Source: Mycobacterium seoulense (GTDB lineage: Bacteria > Actinomycetota > Actinomycetes > Mycobacteriales > Mycobacteriaceae). From it: DNA of 64,000 nt. The notes under the pieces were generated by a model, which was not told the origin of the DNA, searched no databases, and was given only the letters and a program-made list of their open reading frames with translations. The position numbers and the translations under genes are program-made. The DNA is taken from the NCBI RefSeq assembly GCF_010731595.1, contig NZ_AP022582.1, positions 3,534,001 through 3,598,000 of the forward strand. Direction: 5' to 3'. Positions 37,851 through 47,606 of this stretch are shown in pieces. Position 1 is the stretch's first letter. Each line of letters opens with the position of its first letter.

Positions 37851-38052
37851 ATGACCACCCGAGCATTGGACCTCGAGGCCCTTGGGCGCCCCCGTGCTGG
37901 TGCTCGAACGCATCAGTTTCGGCAAGGGCGACAAGCCCCTCGAGGTCGTCGAGTTCCACTATCGTCCCGAGCGGTACCGGTTTTCGGTAACGCTGCCACG
38001 GACCATGCCGGGTCCCGGCGCCGGGATCGTCGAGCGGCGTTCGACCGACTGA
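37851..38052 (+). pseudogene. Remnant of a GntR-family (UTRA-domain) regulator
   Basis: From 37888 a frame reads APVLVLERISFGKGDKPLEV, then VEFHYRPERYRFSVTLPR, to a stop at 38050-38052: the characteristic C-terminus of GntR/HutC regulators (ligand-binding UTRA domain). In another frame just upstream, 37851 onward reads TTRALDLEALG, which would fit before it, so one frameshift is likely. The N-terminal HTH is absent. The rest of the 445-base gap 37722-38166 shows no gene. Confidence 0.65.
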
Positions 38053-38166
38053 CTTAGCCGGCTGACCGACCCTGCCCCGGGCACTCAGCCGATTCTCAAC
38101 AGATTCTTCGGTGACTCATGGCTTGTCTCCCAGCATCCGCAAAGCCACTGGCCGCAGCATATTTTC

Positions 38167-38634
38167 ATGACGAACGAGCCCATGTGCGCGAGCCTTGTCG
38201 AGCGGTACCTGCGCACCCGCGGGCGACGCTATTTCCGTGGCCACCACGATGGCGAATACTTCTTCGTCACCAGCGCCCACCCGCGACGCCTGCACGTCCA
38301 CCTCGAGATCTCGCCCGCGCACGGCGATGTGCTGATCATTCGGGTAAGTCCCGGCTGCTTCTTTCCCGCCACCGAGCGCCCCTGGCTGGTGCACTTCTCC
38401 GACACGTGGAACCGCGACGAGCGGGAGGTGACCGCGATCGTGCACGGTTCGTCCGATCCGCAGCGGATCGGCGTGGTGGCGCGCCGGTCCCATTGGATTC
38501 GGCAGAACGTTTCCTTCGAAGATTTCGCCGCCTTCGTCGACCGCACGATGACGGACGCGACGGAACTCTTCGCCGTCTTGCGCCCGGGCGTCGAGCTACC
38601 GACGGTCCATCCGTTGCTGCGCGACGCCGGCTGA
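38167..38634 (+). CDS. YbjN-like hypothetical protein
   Basis: A 155-residue soluble protein without a clear family match. The pattern LVERYLRTRGRRYFRGHHDGEYFFVTSAHPRRLHVHLEIS, seen through pieces YFRGHHDGEYFFVTS and RLHVHLEIS, and the closing NVSFEDFAAFVDRTM resembles the YbjN/secretion-chaperone-like fold common in actinobacteria. No catalytic motif is visible. Start ATG at 38167. Confidence 0.55.
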   Translation: MTNEPMCASLVERYLRTRGRRYFRGHHDGEYFFVTSAHPRRLHVHLEISPAHGDVLIIRVSPGCFFPATERPWLVHFSDTWNRDEREVTAIVHGSSDPQRIGVVARRSHWIRQNVSFEDFAAFVDRTMTDATELFAVLRPGVELPTVHPLLRDAG

Positions 38635-38690
38635 CCCCAGGACCCCCCGAATTCTCCGCGGGCCGCCCGACCTTACGAGCAAACGAAAAC

Positions 38691-38717
38691 GGTATTCTCT
38701 AATTCGGAGAGTAGAAT
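38691..38717. promoter_or_regulatory. ATTCTCT-N7-AGAGTAGAAT operator-like element
   Basis: CTCT (38697-38700) and AGAG (38708-38711) are inverted around AATTCGG, and ATTCT/AGAAT extends the symmetry with a three-base offset. It lies about 90 bases before the acyltransferase start in a 162-base gap that holds nothing else. Its AT-rich make-up stands out from the surroundings. Confidence 0.4.
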
Positions 38718-38796
38718 TTGCGGGGCCGGGGAGGTTTGAGAGCTAAGTCACACCGGCAATCAGTAGCAAAGCGCGGGAACACGACAGCGGGGAGCC

Positions 38797-39612
38797 ATGA
38801 CGGGCAGCGGCAATGAGGTGGCCGACAACCACGAGACCACCAAGTGGGACCCGGCCTTCACCGAGCAGGTCAGCAAGACCCTCGGACCGATCATCAAGCG
38901 GTGGTATCGGGCCGAGGTGCGCAACATAAGCAATGTCCCGTCGTCCGGGGGAGCGTTGGTGGTGTCCAACCATTCGGGCGGCATGCTGACGCCGGACGTA
39001 CTGATCTTCTCCCCGGCGTTCTACGAAGAGTTCGGCTACGACCGCCCGGTCTACACGCTGGGCCATTACGGCCTGTTCATGGGCCCCCTGGACGGCTGGC
39101 TGCGCCGCCTCGGGGTCATCGAGGCCAGCCGTGAAAACGCCGCCGCGGCCCTGCATTCCGGCGCCGTGGTGCTCGTCTTCCCCGGGGGCGACTACGACTC
39201 CTACCGGCCCACCTTCAGTGCCAACACCATCGACTTCAACGGACGCACCGGCTACGTGCGGACCGCCATCGAAGCCGGGGTGCCGATCGTCCCCACCGTC
39301 TCGATCGGCGGGCAGGAGACCCAGCTCTTCTTGACCCGCGGCAACTGGCTGGCGCGCAAGTTGGGGCTGACGAAGGCGCGCATGGACATCTTGCCGGTGA
39401 GTCTCGGGTTCCCCTTCGGCCTGAGCGTGATCTTCCCGCCGAACCTCCCGCTACCCGCCAAGATCGTCACCGAGGTGCTCAAACCGATCGACGTCATCGC
39501 CCAGTTCGGCGAGGATCCCGACGTCGACGAGGTCGACGCCCACGTGCGCGGGGTCATGGAATCGGCACTCAAGCGACTGGCCGCCCAGCGCCGGCTGCCC
39601 ATCCTCGGCTGA
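38797..39612 (+). CDS. PlsC-type acyltransferase
   Basis: A 271-residue lysophospholipid/glycerol-phosphate acyltransferase. Block 1 NHSGGMLTPD (His59), block 3 VFPGGDYDSYRP, block 4 VPIVPTVSIGG. The H-to-D spacing is longer than the classical HX4D, as in a mycobacterial subgroup of transacylases. No clear membrane helix. The WS/DGAT gene follows after 99 bases on the same strand, giving a possible triacylglycerol unit. Confidence 0.87.
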   Translation: MTGSGNEVADNHETTKWDPAFTEQVSKTLGPIIKRWYRAEVRNISNVPSSGGALVVSNHSGGMLTPDVLIFSPAFYEEFGYDRPVYTLGHYGLFMGPLDGWLRRLGVIEASRENAAAALHSGAVVLVFPGGDYDSYRPTFSANTIDFNGRTGYVRTAIEAGVPIVPTVSIGGQETQLFLTRGNWLARKLGLTKARMDILPVSLGFPFGLSVIFPPNLPLPAKIVTEVLKPIDVIAQFGEDPDVDEVDAHVRGVMESALKRLAAQRRLPILG

Positions 39613-39711
39613 ACCGGCAACAACCGATGGCTTGGGCCTCGATACCATGCGAAAACATCCGCAGCACAAGCTGATTCCAAGCGTCCTGGCGTCGGCGCAG
39701 CGAGGTGGCGG

Positions 39712-41091
39712 GTGAAAAGGCTCAACGGCATGGACGCGATGCTGCTCTACAGCGAAACGCCCAACCTGCACACGCACACGCTGAAGGTGGCGGTCATCGA
39801 CCCCTCCGACCCGGGGTTCGGTTTCGAGGCCTTCCGCCGTCACGTGCGCCGGCGGCTGCACCTGCTGGAGCCGTTGCGCTACAAGCTCGTCGACATCCCC
39901 TGGCAGCTTCACCACCCGATGTGGCAGGAGGACTGCGGGGTTGACCTCGACTACCACCTGCGTCGGGTGCGGGTGCCCGCGCCGGGCGGGCGACGAGAAC
40001 TCGACGCCGTCATCGGCGAGGTTGCCTCGACCCCCCTGGACCGCAGCCGCCCGCTCTGGGAGTTCCACTTCGCCGAGGGCCTCGCCGGCGGCCGGTGCGC
40101 GTTGATCGGCAAGGTGCACCATGCGCTGGCCGACGGCGTGGCCTCCGCCAACCTGCTGGCCCGCGCGATGGATCTGAAGGATGCACCGGCCGACGAGCGC
40201 GACAACGACGAGGCGGGGACCACCGCCTCGACCGCCGACCTGCTGCGGGCCGCCGCACGCGATCACGCCCGGCAGATCGCCGACCTGCCGGGGCTGGTCA
40301 GGGACGCCGCCGTCGGGCTGACCCGGGTTCGTCGCCGGTCCAAAGAACGCGGTGGCCATCCGGATCTGGCCGATACCTTCGATGCACCGCCGACCTTCCT
40401 GAATCACGTCGTGTCGCCCCGGCGGCGGTTCGCCAGCGCGACGCTGTCGCTGGCCGACGCCAAGGCGACGGCCAAGGCGCTGGGCATCACCGTTAACGAC
40501 CTCATACTGGCGACGGTCGCCGGCGGCCTGCGCACGCTGTTGTTGGCCTATGACGGCGCGGCCGACCGGCCGCTCATCGCGTCGGTGCCGACGGCCACCG
40601 ACAAGTCGGACCGCATCACGGGCAACGAGATCAGCGGTCTGATGATCTCGTTGCCGGTCCACGTCGCCGCTGCCGCCGAGCGGGCGCGGCTGGTGGCACT
40701 GGCGACCCGAATCGCCAAAGAAGACCACGAGATTCTCGGCCCGCAGCTCTACGGCCGACTGATGGCCTACCTCCCGACGGCCATTGCCCCGGCGGCGTTC
40801 CGCTGGCTGGGGCGGCGCGACGCGCCGAACAAGCTGATGAACGTGGCGGTCTCCAGCGTGGTGGGCCCCCGCGAACGCGGCCACTTCGGGGGCGCGACGG
40901 TCAGCGAGATCTACTCGACCGGCGTGTTGTCCCCGGGCGCCCCGGTCAACATCACCGTGTGGAGCTACGTCGACCAGCTCGGCGTAGCCGTGCTCACCGA
41001 CGACCGCACGTTCAACGACCCGCACGAGGCCACGGATGCGATCAGCGCGTCCTTCGCGGAATTGCGCTCCGCCGCAGGCATTTCCAGCTAG
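39712..41091 (+). CDS. Wax ester synthase/diacylglycerol acyltransferase (WS/DGAT)
   Basis: A 459-residue enzyme of the Tgs family: active motif HHALADG (136-142) and C-terminal [13 protein letters not shown]. It joins an acyl-CoA to diacylglycerol or a long alcohol to make storage lipid. GTG start ([15 protein letters not shown]), matching the usual family N-terminus. Its stop and the purQ stop converge with a four-base overlap. Confidence 0.93.
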   Translation: MKRLNGMDAMLLYSETPNLHTHTLKVAVIDPSDPGFGFEAFRRHVRRRLHLLEPLRYKLVDIPWQLHHPMWQEDCGVDLDYHLRRVRVPAPGGRRELDAVIGEVASTPLDRSRPLWEFHFAEGLAGGRCALIGKVHHALADGVASANLLARAMDLKDAPADERDNDEAGTTASTADLLRAAARDHARQIADLPGLVRDAAVGLTRVRRRSKERGGHPDLADTFDAPPTFLNHVVSPRRRFASATLSLADAKATAKALGITVNDLILATVAGGLRTLLLAYDGAADRPLIASVPTATDKSDRITGNEISGLMISLPVHVAAAAERARLVALATRIAKEDHEILGPQLYGRLMAYLPTAIAPAAFRWLGRRDAPNKLMNVAVSSVVGPRERGHFGGATVSEIYSTGVLSPGAPVNITVWSYVDQLGVAVLTDDRTFNDPHEATDAISASFAELRSAAGISS

Positions 41092-41762
41092 ACCGAAAGT
41101 ACCGCGTCCAACACCGAATAGAACAGGCCCAAGCCGTCGTCGGACGGGCCCGTCAACGCCTCGATGGCGTGCTCGGGATGCGGCATCAGTCCGACGACAC
41201 GACCGTTGGCGGAGCTGACGCCGGCGATGTCATGCAGCGAACCGTTGGGGTTGTCGTGGTAGCGGAACACCACCCGGCCCTCGCCCTCGAGTTCCTCGAC
41301 GACGTCCGCGGGGGCGACGTAGCGGCCTTCGCCGGATTTCAGCGGCACCAGCAGGTCCGCGCCGGGCTCGAAACGCGACGTCCATGCCGTCGACGTCGAC
41401 GCCACCCGCAGCCACACGTCGCGGCAGACGAAGTGCAGGCCGGCGTTGCGGGTCAGCGCGCCGGGGAGCAGCCCGGCTTCACAGAGCACCTGAAACCCGT
41501 TGCAGATTCCCAACACCGGCATGCCCCGCTGCGCGGCGGCCACCACTTCGCCCATCACCGGGGCGAACCGGGCGATCGCCCCCGCCCGCAGGTAGTCCCC
41601 ATAGGAGAACCCGCCGGGCACCACCACGGCGTCGACGCCCTTGAGGTCGGCGTCGGCGTGCCAGAGGCTGACCGCGTCGGCCCCGACCCGGCGCGCCGCC
41701 CGGGCGGCGTCGACGTCGTCCAGGGTCCCGGGGAAGGTGATGATGCCGATTCGTGCCGTCAC
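41088..41762 (-). CDS. purQ: FGAM synthase glutaminase subunit PurQ
   Basis: A 224-residue class I glutaminase that feeds ammonia to PurL. Nucleophile Cys in VLGICNGFQ and the His/Glu pair in [13 protein letters not shown] start overlapping purS stop (GTGA). Confidence 0.97.
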   Translation of the reverse strand: MTARIGIITFPGTLDDVDAARAARRVGADAVSLWHADADLKGVDAVVVPGGFSYGDYLRAGAIARFAPVMGEVVAAAQRGMPVLGICNGFQVLCEAGLLPGALTRNAGLHFVCRDVWLRVASTSTAWTSRFEPGADLLVPLKSGEGRYVAPADVVEELEGEGRVVFRYHDNPNGSLHDIAGVSSANGRVVGLMPHPEHAIEALTGPSDDGLGLFYSVLDAVLSV

Positions 41763-41998
41763 CGGGGCTCCCGGCTGATCGTCCAGTCCTCGATCACGGT
41801 GTTCGCCAACAACGTTTCCGCTATTTCGGCGAGCACCGAATCGTCGACGGTGTCGTCCACTTCGAGTTCGAATCTCTTGCCCTGCCTGACATCTGAGATC
41901 CCCGGATGACCGAGGCGGCCCAGCGCGCCGACGATCGCCTGACCCTGTGGGTCGAGAATCTCCGCTTTGGGCATCACATGAACGACTACCCGGCCCAC
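41759..41998 (-). CDS. purS: FGAM synthase subunit PurS
   Basis: A 79-residue small subunit needed to link PurQ with PurL ([29 protein letters not shown]). GTG start. First gene of purS-purQ; PurL is encoded 16 kb away. Confidence 0.96.
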   Translation of the reverse strand: MGRVVVHVMPKAEILDPQGQAIVGALGRLGHPGISDVRQGKRFELEVDDTVDDSVLAEIAETLLANTVIEDWTISREPR

Positions 41999-42059
41999 CG
42001 GCGCTCCTCCTCAGGTCTGTTTCCGCGCCAACTCTACCGGCGAAAGTGCAGCCCGACCG

Positions 42060-42737
42060 CTACGGGCACGAGGCAATGTAGGCCTCACACAGGGGCGCGG
42101 TCATCGCGTTCAGCACCGGGTCGTCGGGCATCGCCGGCCACGCGACCTGCGGCGGCCCCGACGACCAGAGGGTCAGCTCGCTGATCGTGCTGCTCGCCGG
42201 GTGGGCGACCAGGTAGGTGTGCATGACGACCGGACCGCTGATCACGGCGGCCATCCGGTTCGTTTCGTCGCTGGTGATCGACGGTGACTGCTGCGGCGCC
42301 CGCTGCTGGCAGGACCGCAGCGCGCCGACGGCGTTGCCGAACACCGACGCGGCGATGGCGCCGCCGCTGGCGGTATCGCCGCGCCAGTGCAGGATCTGAG
42401 CCTGTAGCTGCCACTGCCCGTCGGGGTGGGTCACGGTGGCGCGTGCCACGACCGCCGAGTCCCGCGGGTCCCGCGGTACCGGGGGCGTGGCGCACAGTTC
42501 CTCGAACCGGAATCTGGGGCCGGGCGTCGCCCCGGTCACTTGCGCCGCCAGGCCCGCGAGCGCCGGCCAACCGTAAACCGGGTTCAGCGGCACGGCGCGG
42601 CCCTGGATCCACGCGGAGTCGGGAATCTGGTCGCACACCGGCGGGCAGGCCTGCGGCTCGGCGTGCCCGGGAACCGCGACGATGAAAGCCATCGCGAAGC
42701 CGCCGACCACCACCATGGTCGCCAGGATCACCCGCAT
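42060..42737 (-). CDS. Putative exported protein of unknown function
   Basis: A 225-residue protein with a Sec-type signal peptide (MRVILATMVVVGGFAMAFIV, cleavage likely after GHA near 25). The mature part has six or so Cys (CPPVCDQ, ELCAT, SCQQ, EAYIASCP) that could form disulfides. No family recognised. Its start and that of the metallo-hydrolase are 33 bases apart, back to back. Confidence 0.7.
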   Translation of the reverse strand: MRVILATMVVVGGFAMAFIVAVPGHAEPQACPPVCDQIPDSAWIQGRAVPLNPVYGWPALAGLAAQVTGATPGPRFRFEELCATPPVPRDPRDSAVVARATVTHPDGQWQLQAQILHWRGDTASGGAIAASVFGNAVGALRSCQQRAPQQSPSITSDETNRMAAVISGPVVMHTYLVAHPASSTISELTLWSSGPPQVAWPAMPDDPVLNAMTAPLCEAYIASCP

Positions 42738-42770
42738 CGGCCTCACTCCCGTCAGGGCACAATCGTAATC

Positions 42771-43409
42771 ATGCAACTGACCCATTTCGGCCACTCCTGT
42801 CTACTTGCCGAATTCGACCACACCCGGGTGCTCTTCGATCCTGGAACCTTCGCGCACGGGTTTGAGGGCATAACGGGGTTATCGGCCATTCTCATCACCC
42901 ACCAACACCCCGACCACGTCGACGGCACCCGCCTGCCCGCTTTGCTCGAGGGCAACCCGGATGCCGCGCTCTACGCCGACCCGCAAACCACCGCCCAGCT
43001 CGGCGCGCCTTGCCAGGCGGTGCACGTCGGTGACCAGCTACGGATCGGTGAACTGACGGTTCGCGCCGTCGGCGGCAAACACGCCGTCATCCACCCGGAA
43101 ATCCCTGTGATAGAGAACATTTCGTTCCTGGTAGGCGATGCTGATCATCCCGCCAGGCTGATGCATCCCGGTGACGCGCTGTTCGTGCCCGACGAGCCGG
43201 TCGACGTCTTAGCGACACCGGCGGCGGCCCCGTGGATGAAGATCTCCGAAGCCGTCGACTACCTGCGCGCGGTGGCACCGGTGCGCGCGGTGCCCATCCA
43301 CCAAGGGATCATCTCCCCGGATGCGCGGGGCATCTACTACGGCCGGCTCACCGAGATGACCACCACCGATTTCCAGGTGCTGCCCGAGGAGGACGCGGTC
43401 ACGTTCTGA
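42771..43409 (+). CDS. Metallo-beta-lactamase-fold hydrolase, Rv0786c-like
   Basis: A 212-residue UlaG/YtnP-type MBL hydrolase. Metal motif THQHPDHVD (H44, H46, D48, H49), LTHFGHSC start, and HPGDALF. Substrate unknown; family members hydrolyse phosphodiesters or lactones. The frame upstream of ATG 42771 is open but unsupported. Confidence 0.88.
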   Translation: MQLTHFGHSCLLAEFDHTRVLFDPGTFAHGFEGITGLSAILITHQHPDHVDGTRLPALLEGNPDAALYADPQTTAQLGAPCQAVHVGDQLRIGELTVRAVGGKHAVIHPEIPVIENISFLVGDADHPARLMHPGDALFVPDEPVDVLATPAAAPWMKISEAVDYLRAVAPVRAVPIHQGIISPDARGIYYGRLTEMTTTDFQVLPEEDAVTF

Positions 43410-43420
43410 CCGCACCCGGC

Positions 43421-45088
43421 CTAGGCGATGTCGTCGGCGACGCCGCGGCCGGCGGCGCGCCCCGAAAAGATGCAGCCACCAAGGAACGTACCCTCGAGGG
43501 CGCGGTAGCCGTGCACACCACCCCCGCCGAATCCGGCCACCTCGCCGGCGGCGTACAGGCCGTTCAGGGGTGTGCCGTCCGTCTTCAGAACTCGGGCAGC
43601 GAGATCGGTCTCTATGCCACCCAACGTCTTTCGGGTCAGGATATGCAACTTGACCGCGATCATCGGCCCCGCCTTCGGATCGGTCAGCCGGTGCGGTGCC
43701 ACCACCCGGCCCAGCCGGTCGCCCAGGTAACCGCGGGCGGCGCGGATCGCGGTGATCTGGCCGTCCTTGCTGAACTTGTTGGCCACCTCGCGGTCACGGG
43801 CGGTCACCTCGGCCTCCACCGTGGCATAGTCCAGCGGCACCACGCCGGGCAGCTTGTTCATCGCGGTCACCAACTCCCGCAACGATTTCGCGCTGACGAA
43901 GTCCACTCCCCGGTCGACGAACGCCTGCACCGGCCCCGGCGGCCCAGAACGCGCGCGGTTACGCAGCAGCTCGCGCAGGCTCTGCCCGGTCAGATCGGGA
44001 TTCTGCTCCTGTCCGGACAGGGCGAATTCCTTTTCAAAGGTTCTGGTGTTCAACACAAACCAGGTGTAATCATGCCCGGATTTGGTGATGTATTCCAACG
44101 TGCCGAGAGTGTCGAACCCTGGGTAGAGCGGCACCGGCAACCGCTTGCCGCTCGCATCGAGCCACAGCGACGACGGCCCGGGAATGATGCGGATGCCGTG
44201 CAGCGGCCAGATCGGGTCGTAGTTGGTGATGCCCTCGGTGTAATGCCACATCCGGTCCGGGTTGATCACCCGCGCGCCGGCCTGCTGGGAGATGCCGATC
44301 ATCCTGCCGTCGACGTGGGCGGGCACCCCGCTGAGTAGCTGCTCGGGTATGCGGCCCATGCGCTTGGGCCAGTTCCTGCGCACCAGCTCGTGGTTGCCGC
44401 CGATGCCGCCGCTGGTGACGATCACCGCGGGTGCACGGAACTCGAATTGCCCCACGGAAGTTCGTGACGACGCCACGCCCCTGGGTACGGCCGAGGGTTC
44501 CAGCACGGTGCCCCGGACGCCGGTCACCGCGCCGCCTTCGACGATCAGCTCATCAACCTGGTGGCGGTGCGCGAAGCGCACCGTCGAGCGGTCCCGCAGC
44601 TGACGGGCGAAGATCTCAACCAGGGCGGGCCCGGTGCCCCAGGTGATGTGGAAGCGGGGCACCGAATTTCCGTGTCCCTGTGCGTCATAGCCGCCGCGTT
44701 CGGCCCAGCCCACCAGCGGGAAGATCTTCAGCCCCCGGTCACGCAGCCAACGGCGTTTCTCCCCCGCCGCGAAATCGACGTAGGCGTGCGCCCATTGGCG
44801 TGGCCAGTAGTCCTCGGGCCTATCGAACGCCGCGGTTCCGAGCCAGTCCTGCAAGGCGAGCTCGTGGCTGTCGCGAATCCCCAGCCGTCGCTGTTCGGGG
44901 CTGTCGACGAAGAACAGACCGCCGAACGACCAGAAGGCCTGCCCACCCAGGTTGGCGCTGCTCTCCTGGTCGAGGATCAGCACCCGCAGGCCCCGGTCCA
45001 CCAATTCGCACGCGGCCACCAAGCCCGCGAGTCCGGCCCCGACGATGATGGCGTCGGCGCCGAATCCCGCGGCCGAAGAATCGCTCAT
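43421..45088 (-). CDS. FAD-binding dehydrogenase (KstD/fumarate reductase-like), Rv0785-like
   Basis: A 555-residue flavoprotein. FAD motif AIIVGAGLAGLVAACELVDRG, then QAFWSFGGLFFV; C-terminal GLYAAGEVAGFGGGGVHGYRALEG closes the FAD site. Related to 3-ketosteroid delta1-dehydrogenases and fumarate reductases, but the substrate is not defined by visible residues. The deacetylase-like gene lies 48 bases upstream on the same strand. Confidence 0.9.
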   Translation of the reverse strand: MSDSSAAGFGADAIIVGAGLAGLVAACELVDRGLRVLILDQESSANLGGQAFWSFGGLFFVDSPEQRRLGIRDSHELALQDWLGTAAFDRPEDYWPRQWAHAYVDFAAGEKRRWLRDRGLKIFPLVGWAERGGYDAQGHGNSVPRFHITWGTGPALVEIFARQLRDRSTVRFAHRHQVDELIVEGGAVTGVRGTVLEPSAVPRGVASSRTSVGQFEFRAPAVIVTSGGIGGNHELVRRNWPKRMGRIPEQLLSGVPAHVDGRMIGISQQAGARVINPDRMWHYTEGITNYDPIWPLHGIRIIPGPSSLWLDASGKRLPVPLYPGFDTLGTLEYITKSGHDYTWFVLNTRTFEKEFALSGQEQNPDLTGQSLRELLRNRARSGPPGPVQAFVDRGVDFVSAKSLRELVTAMNKLPGVVPLDYATVEAEVTARDREVANKFSKDGQITAIRAARGYLGDRLGRVVAPHRLTDPKAGPMIAVKLHILTRKTLGGIETDLAARVLKTDGTPLNGLYAAGEVAGFGGGGVHGYRALEGTFLGGCIFSGRAAGRGVADDIA

Positions 45089-45136
45089 GTCGGACCAGGG
45101 TAATGCCCGTGGCGGGCGAGCTGAGGTGATGCTTGG

Positions 45137-45841
45137 TCAGGCCGCGTCGAGAATCGCCTTGTCCCGCCGCCAACGGTAGACGGTCGGTGCGCAGCCGTGC
45201 ATCAACGACAGGTCGACGGCATCCACCATCGCCTGCAGCGGGCCGGGTTTGCGGAGGTGACGGGCGGCCACGGCGACCCGGACCACGCCGCCGCGGCGGG
45301 CGATCCGCTCGGCGGACAGCACCACCATCCGGCACCACCACGGTTCGGTGAGGAAGCCTTCGCCGATGCCCAATACGCGGGAGCGCACGGTGGAGTGCCG
45401 AACCAAGTCGGTGATGCCGTGCAGGTCGGCGAGCATCCGAAAACCGTTGTCCGGCAATGCCTTGACGACACCCGGGGACACCACCCATCCGGGTGCCGCA
45501 AACAGCCGGGTGCGCAACCCGAGGTGCTCGAGCACCCGGTCCGCGGCCATCAGCCGCAGATTGGCCTCGTGGGCGCGCAGGATCGCGAATTCACCGCGGC
45601 GCTTCTTGGTGGCCGCGTCGTCATAGCCGTGCAGCACGATGGCGTCGCCGCCGGAGCGCCGGTTGGTCAGCCATTCGACCGTGCGCGGGTCCCGGTCGAG
45701 TCGATAATCACCGCTGAGCCGTGGTGCCACCAACAGCGACACCGGGACGCTGCGGGCATCCATTTGCGCGCAGAACGCCTCGACGTCGGACAGGGTGCGC
45801 TCGCCAATCCCTGAGACCGAGACGATCAATTTTCCAGCCAC
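45137..45841 (-). CDS. DUF2334 polysaccharide-deacetylase-like protein, Rv0784-like
   Basis: A 234-residue protein with NodB-fold features: KLIVSVSGIGERTL, LLVAPRLSGDYRLD, IVLHGYDD (metal His/Asp) and RLFAAPGWVVSP. DUF2334 proteins are predicted deacetylases of cell-surface or lipid-linked sugars. No signal peptide is visible. Confidence 0.85.
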   Translation of the reverse strand: MAGKLIVSVSGIGERTLSDVEAFCAQMDARSVPVSLLVAPRLSGDYRLDRDPRTVEWLTNRRSGGDAIVLHGYDDAATKKRRGEFAILRAHEANLRLMAADRVLEHLGLRTRLFAAPGWVVSPGVVKALPDNGFRMLADLHGITDLVRHSTVRSRVLGIGEGFLTEPWWCRMVVLSAERIARRGGVVRVAVAARHLRKPGPLQAMVDAVDLSLMHGCAPTVYRWRRDKAILDAA

Positions 45842-45986
45842 ACCCGCAGTTTGACGATCTCAGGTGTCGGAATGGTGAAGGACACGCAGACGGCAGGCGT
45901 ATATCGCTGCCGCGGAGCCGCAGGTCCCGGCGATCTGCGCCACACGGTAAGGGCCTGCGGGCGGCGGCGGCGAGAATCGGTTCGAT

Positions 45987-47606
45987 ATGCTAAGCAACGC
46001 CATGGATCAGGCCCCGTACGCAGCGGCCGACATTCCGCTGCCCTACGACCCCGCCCCGCAGCTGGGCGAGGGTGAGCGGGACTATCCCGACAAGCTCGAC
46101 GCCGGCCTGTTGCGGATTTCCGGCGTGTGCATCCTGGCCACGGTGATGGCGATCGTGGACGTCACCGTCGTCAGCGTCGCCCAGCGCACCTTCATCGACC
46201 AATTCGCTTCCTCGCAGGCCGTCGTCGCATGGACGATGACCGGCTACACGCTGGCGTTGGCGACCGTCATACCGATCACCGGGTGGGCGGCCGACCGGTT
46301 CGGCACCAAGCGACTTTTCATCGGCTCCGTGCTGGCCTTCACGCTGGGTTCCCTGCTGTGCGCGCTGGCCGCAAACATCTTGCAGCTCATTGCCTTTCGC
46401 GTTATCCAGGGTGTCGGCGGCGGCATGCTGCTGCCCCTGAGCTTCATGATCTTGACCCGTGAAGCCGGCCCGCGACGGCTCGGTCGCCTGATGTCGATCC
46501 TGAGCATCCCGATGCTGCTCGCCCCGATCGGTGGCCCGATCCTGGGTGGCTGGCTCATCGACGCCTCCAGCTGGCGGTGGATCTTCCTGATCAACCTGCC
46601 GCTCGGGCTCCTGACCATCGCGCTCGCCGGGATCATCTTTTCCAGGGACCACCCGGCGCGGTCGGAAACCTTCGACCTCGTCGGGGTGCTGCTGCTGTCA
46701 CCCGGGCTGGCGATCTTCCTGTTCGCGGTGTCGTCGATTCCGCATTGCGGCACCGTTGCCGACCGCCGCGTGCTGATACCGGCGGCCATCGGCCTGGCCT
46801 TGATCGCCGGGTTCGTCGCCCACGCCTGGCGCCGCGCCGATCATCCCCTCATCGATCTGCGGTTGTTCGGCAATCCGGTGCTCACCCACGCCAACGTGAC
46901 GATGCTGGTGTTCGCCGCGGCGTTCTTCGGCGCCGCGCTACTGCTGCCCAGTTACTTCCAGCAGGTGCTGCACCTGACGCCGATGCAGGCGGGTCTGCGC
47001 ATGGTTCCCCAGGGACTCGGCGCCATGCTGACCATGCGGCTGACCGGGCCGTTGGTGGACCGGCAGGGGCCGGGCAAGATCGTGCTGGTCGGTATCGCGC
47101 TGATCACCGCCGGCCTGGGCACCTTCACCGTCGGCGTCGCCAGGCAGGCCGACTACTTCCCCACGTTGCTGATCGGCCTGGCGATCATGGGCCTCGGCAT
47201 GGGATGCACCATGATGCCGCTGTCCGTCGCCTCCGTGCAGGCGCTGACCCTGCACCAGATCGCCCGCGGAACGACGCTGATGAGCGTGAGCCACCAGGTC
47301 GGCGGATCGATGGGGACCGCGCTGATGTCGATGATCCTGACCAATCAGTTCAACCGCAGCGACAACATCGTCGCCGCGAACAAGCTGGCCGCCTTGCAGC
47401 AGAAAGCCGCCGTGACCGGGGTCCCGGTCGATCAGTCCGCGATACCCCAGCAAGCGCTGGGCACAAATTTTTGGGCCAACGTGGTGCACGACCTTTCCCA
47501 TGCCTACACGGCCGTATTCGTGATCGCGGTGGTGTTGGTGGTGTCGACGATCATTCCGGCGTCCTTTCTGCCGAAAAAGCCGGCGAGCCAAACATTGGGT
47601 CAATAG
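45987..47606 (+). CDS. emrB: EmrB/QacA-type (DHA2) drug efflux transporter, copy 1, Rv0783c-like
   Basis: A 539-residue, 14-helix MFS proton antiporter. Motif A GWAADRFGTKRLF and motif C GGPILGGWLI are present. ATG 45987 is used; a second ATG at 46002 is ten bases after TATGCT and could be the start of a near-leaderless transcript. The next gene is a close paralog in the same orientation. Confidence 0.92.
   Translation: MLSNAMDQAPYAAADIPLPYDPAPQLGEGERDYPDKLDAGLLRISGVCILATVMAIVDVTVVSVAQRTFIDQFASSQAVVAWTMTGYTLALATVIPITGWAADRFGTKRLFIGSVLAFTLGSLLCALAANILQLIAFRVIQGVGGGMLLPLSFMILTREAGPRRLGRLMSILSIPMLLAPIGGPILGGWLIDASSWRWIFLINLPLGLLTIALAGIIFSRDHPARSETFDLVGVLLLSPGLAIFLFAVSSIPHCGTVADRRVLIPAAIGLALIAGFVAHAWRRADHPLIDLRLFGNPVLTHANVTMLVFAAAFFGAALLLPSYFQQVLHLTPMQAGLRMVPQGLGAMLTMRLTGPLVDRQGPGKIVLVGIALITAGLGTFTVGVARQADYFPTLLIGLAIMGLGMGCTMMPLSVASVQALTLHQIARGTTLMSVSHQVGGSMGTALMSMILTNQFNRSDNIVAANKLAALQQKAAVTGVPVDQSAIPQQALGTNFWANVVHDLSHAYTAVFVIAVVLVVSTIIPASFLPKKPASQTLGQ

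Noticed and set aside
39451-41025. A 524-codon minus-strand frame opposite WS/DGAT
   Set aside because: Low-complexity Arg/Val/Gly composition and complete overlap with a well-supported enzyme gene.
42426-42770. Upstream extension of the metallo-hydrolase frame
   Set aside because: It runs antisense to the exported-protein gene; the MBL fold begins at MQLTHFGHSC (42771).
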